The translations under genes and the position numbers were made by a program. Positions 18,849 to 28,271 of a DNA stretch of 64,000 nucleotides are shown one piece after another. Source of the DNA: Bacteroidia bacterium. GTDB taxonomy: Bacteria; Bacteroidota; Bacteroidia; SpSt-205. The notes below the pieces were generated by a model, which worked only from the letters and a program-made list of their open reading frames with translations, ran no database searches and had not been told where the DNA came from. The number at the start of each line of letters is the position of its first letter. Position 1 is the stretch's first letter. The stretch spans positions 81,572 through 145,571 of the forward strand of contig BPGW01000007.1 in assembly GCA_026003235.1 (NCBI GenBank), in the 5' to 3' direction.

Positions 18849-21317
18849 ATGCGCATCGGGGTATGGGGGCTGTTGGTAGGGCTGGTAGAAGCCCAGCTCG
18901 TGCCAGGTCCTCACGTGGATAGTCTCCCCCCTTCCTGGCAGGATTCTCTCCTTAGCCGCAGCGCTGGAGAAGATACCCTCTTTTACGAAGCGGCGGATTC
19001 GCTGGTTCTGGATCTGAGCCGCCGAGAAGCCCGGTTATACCGGTCTGTCCGCCTCCGCCAGACAAACCTGCGCCTGGAGACCGGCTACGCGCGACTGGAG
19101 TGGGGTACAGGGCTTTTGTACGGATACGGCCGGTGGGAAAACGACTCCCTACGCGAACTGCCGGTTTTCTGGTACGGCCAGGAACGCTACGACATGGACA
19201 GTCTCCGCTACGACTTAGCCAAAAAACGAGGACAGATCTTTGGCATGCGGCAACAGCTTTCGGACGAGGTGCTGGCTGGCCGCACCCTCCAGATGAACCC
19301 CGACGGCACCTTCTACGCCGCAGACGCCTACTACACCACTTGCACCGCCAGGCCCCCCCACTTCTACATCGCCTCTACGCGGATGAAGCTCTACCCCAAC
19401 GAGCGCATCGTCAGCGGCCCCCTCTACGCCGTAGCGGGAGAGGTGCCTATCCCGATTTTTTTGCCCTTTGGGTATTTCCCCCTCATGGACCGGCGCACCT
19501 CTGGGCTTATCTTGCCCCTCATTGGCCAGGCGGCTGACCGAGGCTTCTTTTTGCGAGGGCTTGGCTATTACTGGGCCATTAACCGCTATATGGACGCCCG
19601 ACTGGATGGCGACCTTTTTACGCGAGGAGGCTTCCGGGCAGAGCTCCTGTGGACCTACCGGAAGCGCTACAGGTACGACGGCACCTTGTCTCTGCAGTAC
19701 GCCTACCAGACCTACAACGAACCCGGCGATCCTGACTACCAGGCTACGCGCATGGTATTCGTGCGCTGGCAACACCGGCAGACCTTTTCGCCTTCGGCTA
19801 CCTTCTCAGCCAGCGTCCAAGGGGGCAGCTCCACCTTTTTGGCGCGACAGAGCTACAACGCCACCGACTTTCTCTCCACCAACCTCCAGTCCAGCATCGC
19901 CTTCCAGAAGGCTTTCCCTTCCAGCCCTTGGCAGCTCACGATCTCCGCTAACCACACCCAGAACCTCATCCAGAAGGCCTGGAGCTTTCAACTGCCGGTG
20001 CTGGCGCTGTACCAAAATCGCACCTTCCCCTTCCAACGAAAAAACCGTACAGGCTCCCCCCGCTGGTACGAAAAAATAGGCTATACCTACCGCCTGGACG
20101 CGCAGGGCTTGATTCAACTTCCCGAAAGCCTGCTGTTTACACCAGCCATGCAAGACACTTTTCGGTGGGGCCTTCGACATTCGGTACAGATCGCCGCAGG
20201 TTATACGATTCTCCGCTATTTTCAGGTGGCTCCTACGCTTTCCTACAACGAATACCTTTACAGTGAAAGGCTGGCTTACAGCGTAGACTCTACAGGTCAG
20301 CTACAGGTCCGCCGAGAGCGAAGGCCGATGGCAGCAAGGGACTTTGCCTTCAGCACGAGCCTCACCACCCGGCTGTATGGGGTGCGGTACTTTAGGGGAC
20401 GGCGAGCGATAGCACTACGCCACACCCTCATCCCCACCTTGGCTTTTCAAGGCCGGCCAGATTTTTCTCGTTCCCCGTGGGGCTTCTACCAGCGCCTGAC
20501 GGTGCAGGGGCGAGAACAGGCCTACAATCCCCTCCAAAATGGATTTTATGGCAGCCCTCCCGCTGGCCGCCAGGCTGCCCTGGTCTTCTCCCTCAATAAC
20601 CTCCTTGAAGCCCGCTACAAAGACCCCCACGACACCACCGGCAAAAAGTACACCTACCTCACCCTCCTGGATAACTTCGGAGCTTCCACCAGCTACAACT
20701 TCGCCGTAGACAGCTTCCGACTGGCCCCTATTCAGCTTACGGCCCGCACCAACCTCCTGGGTTCGCTCCTCAACCTCAACTACACCGCTACGCTGGACCC
20801 TTACCGAATTGATTCGGGAGGGGTACGACGACCGGTATACCGCTGGAATGCCGACCGAAAAGTAGGCACCCTGACCCAGATGAACTGGGCTTTGGTAGCT
20901 TCGCTGCATCCGAAGACCCCTCCAGCGCCTCCCGACGAAAACGCCGAAGCCCTGGTGTTTTTTTCGCTGCCCTGGCGACTGGACCTGAGTTACAACCTGG
21001 TGGGGGTGCGTCAGTTTCTGCCCGACTCGGCTAAGTACCGATGGACGCAGACCCTGGGCTTCAGCGCCGAAGTGAACCTCACTCGCTTCTGGCGCATCCA
21101 GGTCAGCTCAGGCTACGACTTTGTGCAGAAAAGGCTGTCCTTCACCAGCGTAAACCTCTACCGAGACCTGCACTGCTGGGAGCTAAGCTTCAATTGGATT
21201 CCGTTTGGGCCGCGACAAAGCTACTTTCTCACCCTTGCTGCGCGCTCCCCTAAGCTCCAGGATTTGCGCATTACGAAGCGGCGAGATTGGCAAGACCGCT
21301 TCGTGCGAGGGCTGTAG
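18849..21317 (+). CDS. lptD: LPS-assembly outer membrane protein LptD
   Basis: N-terminal OstA-like region (YEAADSLVLDLSRREARLYRSVRL), ADAYYTTCTARPPHFYIASTRMKLYPNERIVSGPLYAVAGEVPIPIFLPFGYFPL, long C-terminal beta barrel. Confidence 0.9.
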   Translation: MRIGVWGLLVGLVEAQLVPGPHVDSLPPSWQDSLLSRSAGEDTLFYEAADSLVLDLSRREARLYRSVRLRQTNLRLETGYARLEWGTGLLYGYGRWENDSLRELPVFWYGQERYDMDSLRYDLAKKRGQIFGMRQQLSDEVLAGRTLQMNPDGTFYAADAYYTTCTARPPHFYIASTRMKLYPNERIVSGPLYAVAGEVPIPIFLPFGYFPLMDRRTSGLILPLIGQAADRGFFLRGLGYYWAINRYMDARLDGDLFTRGGFRAELLWTYRKRYRYDGTLSLQYAYQTYNEPGDPDYQATRMVFVRWQHRQTFSPSATFSASVQGGSSTFLARQSYNATDFLSTNLQSSIAFQKAFPSSPWQLTISANHTQNLIQKAWSFQLPVLALYQNRTFPFQRKNRTGSPRWYEKIGYTYRLDAQGLIQLPESLLFTPAMQDTFRWGLRHSVQIAAGYTILRYFQVAPTLSYNEYLYSERLAYSVDSTGQLQVRRERRPMAARDFAFSTSLTTRLYGVRYFRGRRAIALRHTLIPTLAFQGRPDFSRSPWGFYQRLTVQGREQAYNPLQNGFYGSPPAGRQAALVFSLNNLLEARYKDPHDTTGKKYTYLTLLDNFGASTSYNFAVDSFRLAPIQLTARTNLLGSLLNLNYTATLDPYRIDSGGVRRPVYRWNADRKVGTLTQMNWALVASLHPKTPPAPPDENAEALVFFSLPWRLDLSYNLVGVRQFLPDSAKYRWTQTLGFSAEVNLTRFWRIQVSSGYDFVQKRLSFTSVNLYRDLHCWELSFNWIPFGPRQSYFLTLAARSPKLQDLRITKRRDWQDRFVRGL

Positions 21318-21322
21318 GCAGC

Positions 21323-22178
21323 TTACCCTTTGAGGGCCTCGGCGCCGGCCACGATTTCCAGCAGCTCCTTCGTAATGGAAGCCTGCCGAGCTTTGTTGTA
21401 TTGGAGGCGGAGGGTTCGCAAGAGCTCTTCGGCGTTGTCGGTGGCGGCCTGCATGGCTACCATCCGGGCCGCATGCTCAGCCGTAACCGACTCTTGCACC
21501 GCAGCAAGCAGCATCGCCTCCACATAGAAGGGCACAAACGCCTCCAGCAGCTTGGGCAAGGCCGGCTCATGAAACCACATGCGGCGATCGCGCTTCTCCT
21601 CCGGCAGGATGGGAAGGGGCAAAAGCACTTGCTGCGTAGGAAGGGCCCGCCCTACCCCACCAAACCGGTTATAGACCAGCACAATCTCCCGATACTGCCC
21701 CGCCTGGAAGCGCGCAAGGAGGTGCTGCGCCTGCTGACGGACCGCTTCGGGGGGGAATGTCTTTAGCTCCGAAAAGGTCGTGGTACGACAGAGGGTAGCC
21801 GCTGCGGCGCAAGCCCTCGTAGGCTTTTTTGCCCAAGGCCAGGATTTCCACTTCGTTAGCTGGGGGAAGCTGCGGCATTAGCCACCGCAAAAGCCCACTG
21901 TTGAAGGCCCCACACAGCCCCCGGCTGGAGGAAAGCACCACATACAGGGTTTGCTTTCCAGCCCCCGGCAGCTGATAAGGATGAGGTTCCTCCAGCTGGC
22001 TTAGGAGGGTGTCTCGCAGGACTTCGGCCTCCTGGCGGTACGGCCGCAAGTGAGAGAGGCGCTCTTGGGCCTTGCGCAGCTTGACGGCGGCAATCATCCG
22101 CATCGCCCGCGTCGTCTGCTGGATAGAGATGACGCTGCGAATGCGCCCCCGCAGTTCCCGAAGCTTACCGGAAGACAT
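21323..22178 (-). CDS. atpG: ATP synthase gamma subunit, split by an apparent +1 frameshift near 21749-21755
   Basis: ORF 21669-22178 (MSSGKLRELRGRIRSVISIQQTTRAMRMIAAVKLRKAQ...) continues in another frame as ORF 21323-21682 (LVYNRFGGVGR...ATDNAEELLRTLRLQYNKARQASITKELLEIVAGAEAL). Confidence 0.9.
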
Positions 22179-22181
22179 AGC

Positions 22182-23777
22182 TCAGGCTTTAATGCCCATA
22201 CCGGCCAGCACTTCCTTGGCGGCCTTTTCCAGGGTGCTTTCCATGGCTTCGTCCAGCTGCCCTTGCCGAATCTTATCCAGCAAAGGACGATGCCCAGCCT
22301 CCAGGTAACGGATATACTGCTCTTCAAAGGTGCGCACCTTGTCCACGGGCAGCTTATCCAGCAGTCCCCGGGTGCCCGCAAAGATCAGCGCCACCTGATG
22401 CTCTACTTTCACGGTCTGGTATTGGGGCTGTTTGAGGAGTTCAACCAGGCGCCGCCCTCGCTCAATTTGGCGCAGGGTAGCAGGGTCCAAGTCCGAACCG
22501 AATTTGGCAAACGCTTCCAGTTCCCGATACTGGGCCAGCTCCAGCTTGAGGCGGCCCGCCACTCGTTTCATGGGCTTGATTTGAGCGGCGCCCCCTACCC
22601 GAGACACCGAGATACCCACATTGATAGCCGGCCGAACCCCCGCATTGAAGAGATTCGGCTCCAGGTAAATCTGCCCATCCGTGATGGAAATGACGTTGGT
22701 GGGGATGTAGGCGGCCACGTCTCCGGCTTGGGTTTCAATGATAGGGAGCGCCGTGAGCGAACCGCCCCCTTTGACGAGGGGCTTGAAGCTTTCGGGCAGG
22801 TTATTCATTTGGCGGGCCACCGTGTCGTCGTCAATGATTTTGGCGGCGCGCTCCAGCAGCCGCGAGTGCAGGTAGAAGATATCGCCAGGGTACGCTTCTC
22901 GGCCGGGAGGACGGCGCAATAGCAGAGACACTTCCCGGTAAGCGGCGGCTTGCTTAGAGAGGTCGTCGTACACGATGAGAGCGTGACGGCCCGTATCCCG
23001 GAAAAACTCCCCAATCGCGGCCCCTGCGTACGGCGCCAAAAACACCAAGGGAGCCGGATCCGAAGCCGACGCCGCCACTACAATGGTGTACGGCATAGCG
23101 CCGTACTTTTCCAGCGTGGCCACGGTCTGAGCGATGGTAGAGGCTTTCTGCCCGCACGCCACATAGATGCAATACACCGGCTCGCCCCGCTCGTAATTCT
23201 CCCGCTGGTTGAGGATGGTGTCTATGGCGATAGCGGTTTTGCCCGTGGAACGGTCGCCGATAATGAGCTCACGCTGGCCCCGCCCAATCGGAATCATGGC
23301 GTCTATGGCCTTGATGCCGGTTTGGAGGGGCTGATTGACCGGCCGGCGGAAAATAACCCCCGGCGCCTTGCGTTCGTACGGCGACTCGTAGAAAGGACCT
23401 TCAATGGGGCCTTTGCCATCCAGGGGCTCACCCAAGGGGTTGATGACCCGTCCCAGCATCTTCTCGCTCACGAGGATGGACGCGGTGCGGTGCAAGCGCT
23501 TCACGCGGTCTCCTTCGTGGACGCTGCTGGAGCTGCCCATGATCACCGCCCCCACATTGTCTTCTTCCAAGTTCAGCACGATACCCTTGGCGCCGCTGGC
23601 AAACTCAATCATTTCGCCAGCCTCTACTTCGGTCAGGCCATAAATGCGAGCGATCCCATCCCCTACTTGGAGGACAACGCCCACCTCTTCCAGTTCTTTA
23701 GCGGAGAGGGTGCCTGCCAGCTGCTGCTCTAAGAGGGCGGTCACTTCGTCTGGCCGCAGGTCTGTTAGACTTCTCAT
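22182..23777 (-). CDS. atpA: ATP synthase F1 alpha subunit
   Basis: [31 protein letters not shown]; ...[43 protein letters not shown]. Confidence 0.98.
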   Translation of the reverse strand: MRSLTDLRPDEVTALLEQQLAGTLSAKELEEVGVVLQVGDGIARIYGLTEVEAGEMIEFASGAKGIVLNLEEDNVGAVIMGSSSSVHEGDRVKRLHRTASILVSEKMLGRVINPLGEPLDGKGPIEGPFYESPYERKAPGVIFRRPVNQPLQTGIKAIDAMIPIGRGQRELIIGDRSTGKTAIAIDTILNQRENYERGEPVYCIYVACGQKASTIAQTVATLEKYGAMPYTIVVAASASDPAPLVFLAPYAGAAIGEFFRDTGRHALIVYDDLSKQAAAYREVSLLLRRPPGREAYPGDIFYLHSRLLERAAKIIDDDTVARQMNNLPESFKPLVKGGGSLTALPIIETQAGDVAAYIPTNVISITDGQIYLEPNLFNAGVRPAINVGISVSRVGGAAQIKPMKRVAGRLKLELAQYRELEAFAKFGSDLDPATLRQIERGRRLVELLKQPQYQTVKVEHQVALIFAGTRGLLDKLPVDKVRTFEEQYIRYLEAGHRPLLDKIRQGQLDEAMESTLEKAAKEVLAGMGIKA

Positions 23778-23781
23778 AGGG

Positions 23782-24324
23782 CTATCTTTGAAGGAGTTTT
23801 TTGCGGATTTCGTTGAGGCGGCCGCGCACGCTTAGGTCGGCGGCGTGCGTGCCTACTTCTACCACGAAGCCCCCAATCAGCGAAGGCTCCACCGTCTCGG
23901 AGAGAAGGACCTCTTTAGCGCCCAGCGCGCTCTGGAACTGAGCCACGAGGCGCTCCCGAGCGGCAGGCGAGAGGGGCTGAGCCGTACGAACCTGCACGCG
24001 CAATCGGCTTTGGTGCGCATCGTACAGCTCCAAAAAGGCCTCACAGGTTTCGTTGAGGAGGTACTCTCGGCCTCGGCGCACCAGCAGCGTCAAAAAGGTC
24101 CACAGCAGGGGCGAGAGGCGGTCGGCCAGCACCGGCCGCAGCCAACCGAGTTTTTGCTGACCGCGGTAAATCGGGCTCTCCAGCAGAGCCCGAAGCAGGC
24201 GGGACCCCCGGTACAGCGCAAGCAGCTGTTCCACCTCGGCGGCTACGGCCTCCAGGTCCTGGCTACGCAAGGCCAGGTCAAAAAGGGCCTGGGCATACCG
24301 CCTGGCAATGACGCGAGGACTCAT
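23782..24324 (-). CDS. atpH: ATP synthase F1 delta subunit
   Basis: [30 protein letters not shown]...[34 protein letters not shown]. Confidence 0.95.
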   Translation of the reverse strand: MSPRVIARRYAQALFDLALRSQDLEAVAAEVEQLLALYRGSRLLRALLESPIYRGQQKLGWLRPVLADRLSPLLWTFLTLLVRRGREYLLNETCEAFLELYDAHQSRLRVQVRTAQPLSPAARERLVAQFQSALGAKEVLLSETVEPSLIGGFVVEVGTHAADLSVRGRLNEIRKKLLQR

Positions 24325-24325
24325 A

Positions 24326-24820
24326 TCAGTTCAATCGCAGTTCGCTGGCCAGCTTTTCGGCGTAAGCTTGGGCCTTCTGCGGGTCCTGGAAGTGGTCCTC
24401 CAGAATGCGCTGGGCAATCTCAAGCGCCAGTTGCACGGCGTAGAGCCTCATCTCCTGCAGGAAGCGTTCCCGCTGCAGGTTGAGTTGCTGCTGGGCTCCC
24501 CATAGGATACCTTCCGCTTGTTTGCGGGCTTCGGCGCGAGCTTGTTCCAGTATCTCCTCCCGAAGCTTTTGGGCTTCGGCCAAGATGCGCTCCCGTTCCT
24601 GGGCCGCTTCAAGCTGGAGCTTTTCCTGTTGGGCCCGGAGGGCTTCCATTTCGGCGCGGGCTTTTTCGGCGGCAGCCAGCGCTTCCGCTATACGCTTTTC
24701 TCGGGCATCAAGAGCCTCCAGAATAGGCTTCCACGCATAACGGCGCAAAAGCCACACAAAAAAGCCGAAAATTATCGCGCTCCAGAAAAATAGCCCAAAC
24801 TGCGGCAGTACGAGTTCCAT
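24326..24820 (-). CDS. atpF: ATP synthase F0 subunit b
   Basis: MELVLPQFGLFFWSAIIFGFFVWLLRRYAWKPILEALDAREKRIAEALAAAEKARAEME; first gene of atpF-H-A-G. Confidence 0.95.
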   Translation of the reverse strand: MELVLPQFGLFFWSAIIFGFFVWLLRRYAWKPILEALDAREKRIAEALAAAEKARAEMEALRAQQEKLQLEAAQERERILAEAQKLREEILEQARAEARKQAEGILWGAQQQLNLQRERFLQEMRLYAVQLALEIAQRILEDHFQDPQKAQAYAEKLASELRLN

Positions 24821-24829
24821 AGGCCGGCG

Positions 24830-24837
24830 CAAAGGTA
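24830..24837 (-). promoter_or_regulatory. -7 element TACCTTTG 9 nt upstream of atpF ATG
   Basis: Reverse strand TACCTTTG-CGCCGGCCT-ATG. Confidence 0.55.
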
Positions 24838-24905
24838 CAGAAAATACCGGGCCAGCTACGAGGAAGGCCATGCAACCTTTTTGCCCGATTTGGCGTATAG
24901 AGAGA

Positions 24906-27900
24906 ATGCGCACTTCCTTTCTCCTTCTGGGGCTTGCGATAGGATGGGCTCAGGAGGCGCTGCGTGAAGCGGATTCGCTGGCCCTAAGGGGCTTTTACAA
25001 GCAAGCAGACTCGCTATACCGGCGTTTTTTTGGGGCTTCGGGGGCTTCGTTGCCGGTGGCGCAGGTAGGCGAGAGTGTACGACTGTGGGGGGAAAGCTGC
25101 ATCGCGCTATGGGACTTTGGGCGTGCGGAGAGTTTGGCCGCTCTTTTGGCAGCGCAAGCGGCTCCATGGCAGCTGGCTGGCCATAACCTCTACGGAAACA
25201 TCGCCTACAAAAAAGGTCAGCCCGATAGTGCCCAGGCTCACTGGGAAGCGGCCTTCTCTCTGCCTGCCTTTTCAACCCACCCCTATGCCCTGACGGCCAA
25301 AGCGAACCTGGCCACCCTCTTCATGGACTACCCCGAAAAATGGCCCATAGCCGACTCGCTGCTCCAAGAGGTCCTCCAGAAACGAAGCCAAACCGTAGGC
25401 CCCCATCATCCCGACTACGCAGAAAGCCTCAACCAACTGGCGGTTCTCGCTTTCCTGTATGGCCACTTAGAGAAGTCAGATAGCCTTCTGCGGTACTTGC
25501 TGGCTTGGTACGCCGAACACCATACGCCCCTCTCGCTGGGCTATGTGCGCTGCCTGATCAGCCTCGGCAATGTCTACATAGAGAAGCAGGCTTGGGCTCA
25601 GGCCGAATCGCTTTTGACCCGCACCTGGCAGATAGATTCCAGCGCACAGCTTTTAGAGCTAAGTGAGCGCGTGATGCTGCTGCGCTCCTTAGGCCTGACC
25701 CACATGAACCAAGACCACCCCTCCCCAGCAGAATCCTACCTTCAATCTGCCCTCGCGCTGATTACCTCCTCCTCCCCTAACCTACCTACGCCAGAAGAGC
25801 TGCTGATCCGCAACGACTTAGCGATATTGTACCATACCTACCGCCGAACAGAAGAGGCCGCTTCCCTCTACGCCCAAATCCAAAATGGATGGGAAAAGTT
25901 AGGCCTCACGCAGCACCAAGAATACATCAACGCCCTGAACAACCAGGCCGTGCTCCAAGATGAGCAAGGCCACACCAGCGAAGCCGAACGGCTTTACTTG
26001 CGCGCTCGCCTCCAGCTTGCTCCTACTTCCCCGCTCTATCTCAAGCAGACCCATAACCTCGCTGTCTTTTACCTGGATCATGGGCGCATAGCGGAAGGCG
26101 AAGCGCTCTTCACAGAATTTGGCCAGCGATGGGAAGCCAGCGGCTTACCCCGCAGCTCGCCTTTCTACCAAAGCTATCTCAACTCCCTGGCTATACTCGC
26201 CAGAAGGAAAGGGGACTTAAGACGGGCAGACAGCTTACGGAGGTATCTGATGAGGGAGGTTCAACGACCCGGCGTGGCCCTCACCCCCCACACCCTGACG
26301 CTGGTCTACAACTATGCCTCCCTCCTCCTTGAAACCGGCAGGCCCGATGCGGCAGACTCTTTACTGGGGTGGGCCCTTAGCCAAGCCACCTCTCGCGGAT
26401 TTACCCAGGAAAAGCTGGCCATTCAGATACTCCTCGGCAAGAGCCGGCAACAGCAAGGCCAGTACAAGGAAGCCCGCACCCTCTGGGAAAGCACCCTCGC
26501 CGCTTATGCGAGCCTTTTCCCTACACACCCCAACCGCTTCATGCTTACGGTAACCCTGACCCTCTTGTATGAGCAGCTGGGTGAAAAAGAAGCCGCCTTC
26601 ACGCTGGCCTTGCAGGGCTTTGACTCCCTGCATGCGTTTATGGAGCGAGCGGCTCTGGGCTTGTCGGAAAAGACCCGACTGGGCCGCCTCGGGCAGCTGC
26701 ACGAACTGGTTACCCTCCTCTTAAGCCTATCCTTGCAAGCGCAAAAGGCCGATTGGATAGAGCTGGCCATGGAACGGTACCTGCGACAGTACGGGTTTCT
26801 CCTGCGTACGGCGGAGCGGTACCGGAACCTGGCTCTCCACCATCCCAACCCGGAGATCCCCCGCTTGTACCGCCGATGGCGAGATCTGCAGCAGCAACTG
26901 GCGCAGCATGTGAGCCTGACTGAGCTGAATAGCACCCCCGAGCGGCTTCGGCTGCAAGCCGACTCCATAGAATCGGCGCTGGGGTCGGCGCTCGGCGTGT
27001 CGTTTCAACCTACCGCTCCCCCTACCCGGTCTGCCTTACAGGCCAGCCTCACCCGCCGAAAAGCCTGGCTCTTCTTCCTGCTTTTGCCGGACTCCCTCCA
27101 AGCTGGGAAAATCTCCGCTTACCGGTACTGGGCCGTCTGGTTAGGGCACGAAGGTACATGGCAATTTGTGCCTCTCATGCCCGAACGGGCTGCGCGCAGC
27201 GCTTACCTATCTTATACCGAGCGGTTGTACGCCCAAGCCCCCGATGTAGAAAGTTATCATCGCTTCTGGGCGCCTATCCAGGCAGCCCTTCCTACCCACC
27301 TGCGCACCCTTTACCTGGTCCCTATCGGGTTGTACACCCTTATCGCTGTGGAAGGCCTCTCTCCAGACGGCCAGACGTACGTGGGCGACAAGTACCAAAT
27401 CCATCGCAGACTCCGGCTCACGCCCGAACCGTTGCCCTCCTCCCGACAAAAGCGAAAAGCCTTACTCATAGGCAATCCAGCGTATGGGAGCGCAGCACCT
27501 GGAGCTGTCCGGTCTCTCCCCCCTGGCCACCGAAATGCCCCGCTATCGGGTCTGATGATACCCCCCCTGCCCGGCACAGCCACCGAAGTCCACACCATCG
27601 CAGCCAGGCTCCAAACCAAGCGGTTCTCCACGATTGAGGTATGGACCGACAGCCAAGCCACCGAAAACGCTGTAAAAGCTTTGTCTTCTGCGCCGACTTA
27701 CCTGCATTTTGCTACGCATGGGCTTTTTTTGGAGGGGGAAGCGCAACTTCCGCTTCTCAACAGCAGTCTTTTGCTGGCGGGGTGCAGCGGGTCGCTCGGC
27801 CCCGACGAAACAGAAGATGGCCTGCTGACAGCCTTAGAAGTGGTAGGGCTTCCGCTTAGGGGATGCGAAGCGGTGGTTCTTTCTGCGTGCGAAACCGGTT

Positions 27901-28145
27901 TAGCCCACCTGATACAAGGCGAAGCGGTATACGGGCTTTCTCGGGCTTTCCTGGAGGCGGGGGCTCGGCGGGTGCTGGTGGCGCTTTGGCGGGTAGACGA
28001 CATGGCTACCCTTGCCCTCATGCAAGCGGCAACCCAACGGGGCGTGCCTACCCCCCGCTCCCTTCACCAAGCCCAACGAAAGCTCCGTAAAAACCCCCTA
28101 TGGCGCCACCCCTATTACTGGGCAGGGTTCGTCTGGCAAGAGTGA
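24906..28145 (+). CDS. Exported TPR-CHAT domain protein (predicted caspase-like cysteine protease fold)
   Basis: Signal peptide MRTSFLLLGLAIGWAQ; multiple TPR-like repeats; C-terminal YLHFATHGLFL (His) and VVLSACETGLAHLIQGEAVYGLSRAFLEAGARRVLVALWRVDD (Cys). Confidence 0.93.
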   Translation: MRTSFLLLGLAIGWAQEALREADSLALRGFYKQADSLYRRFFGASGASLPVAQVGESVRLWGESCIALWDFGRAESLAALLAAQAAPWQLAGHNLYGNIAYKKGQPDSAQAHWEAAFSLPAFSTHPYALTAKANLATLFMDYPEKWPIADSLLQEVLQKRSQTVGPHHPDYAESLNQLAVLAFLYGHLEKSDSLLRYLLAWYAEHHTPLSLGYVRCLISLGNVYIEKQAWAQAESLLTRTWQIDSSAQLLELSERVMLLRSLGLTHMNQDHPSPAESYLQSALALITSSSPNLPTPEELLIRNDLAILYHTYRRTEEAASLYAQIQNGWEKLGLTQHQEYINALNNQAVLQDEQGHTSEAERLYLRARLQLAPTSPLYLKQTHNLAVFYLDHGRIAEGEALFTEFGQRWEASGLPRSSPFYQSYLNSLAILARRKGDLRRADSLRRYLMREVQRPGVALTPHTLTLVYNYASLLLETGRPDAADSLLGWALSQATSRGFTQEKLAIQILLGKSRQQQGQYKEARTLWESTLAAYASLFPTHPNRFMLTVTLTLLYEQLGEKEAAFTLALQGFDSLHAFMERAALGLSEKTRLGRLGQLHELVTLLLSLSLQAQKADWIELAMERYLRQYGFLLRTAERYRNLALHHPNPEIPRLYRRWRDLQQQLAQHVSLTELNSTPERLRLQADSIESALGSALGVSFQPTAPPTRSALQASLTRRKAWLFFLLLPDSLQAGKISAYRYWAVWLGHEGTWQFVPLMPERAARSAYLSYTERLYAQAPDVESYHRFWAPIQAALPTHLRTLYLVPIGLYTLIAVEGLSPDGQTYVGDKYQIHRRLRLTPEPLPSSRQKRKALLIGNPAYGSAAPGAVRSLPPGHRNAPLSGLMIPPLPGTATEVHTIAARLQTKRFSTIEVWTDSQATENAVKALSSAPTYLHFATHGLFLEGEAQLPLLNSSLLLAGCSGSLGPDETEDGLLTALEVVGLPLRGCEAVVLSACETGLAHLIQGEAVYGLSRAFLEAGARRVLVALWRVDDMATLALMQAATQRGVPTPRSLHQAQRKLRKNPLWRHPYYWAGFVWQE

Positions 28146-28162
28146 ATATCAGCCCTTTTACG

Positions 28163-28170
28163 TACCTTTG
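28163..28170 (+). promoter_or_regulatory. -7 element TACCTTTG 7 nt upstream of mature tRNA 5' end
   Basis: TACCTTTG-TCCCAGC-GCGGGAG. Confidence 0.65.
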
Positions 28171-28177
28171 TCCCAGC

Positions 28178-28250
28178 GCGGGAGTAGCTCAGCTGGTAGA
28201 GCGTCAGCTTCCCAAGCTGAAGGTCGCGGGTTCGAAACCCGTCTCCCGCT
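28178..28250 (+). tRNA. tRNA-Gly (anticodon CCC)
   Basis: Cloverleaf GCGGGAG/CTCCCGC acceptor, GCTC..GAGC D arm, TCAGC-TTCCCAA-GCTGA anticodon arm, GCGGG-TTCGAAA-CCCGT T arm; CCA not encoded. Confidence 0.95.
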
Positions 28251-28271
28251 CAACATGACCTTCCTTTCCTA

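Noticed and set aside
22050-23732. Long + strand ORFs (290 and 260 aa) opposite atpA/atpG
   Set aside because: Antisense shadows of strongly conserved ATP synthase genes.
28178-28250. tRNA-Gly as a possible integration hotspot
   Set aside because: No integrase, no duplicated tRNA 3' end nearby; flanking genes look chromosomal.
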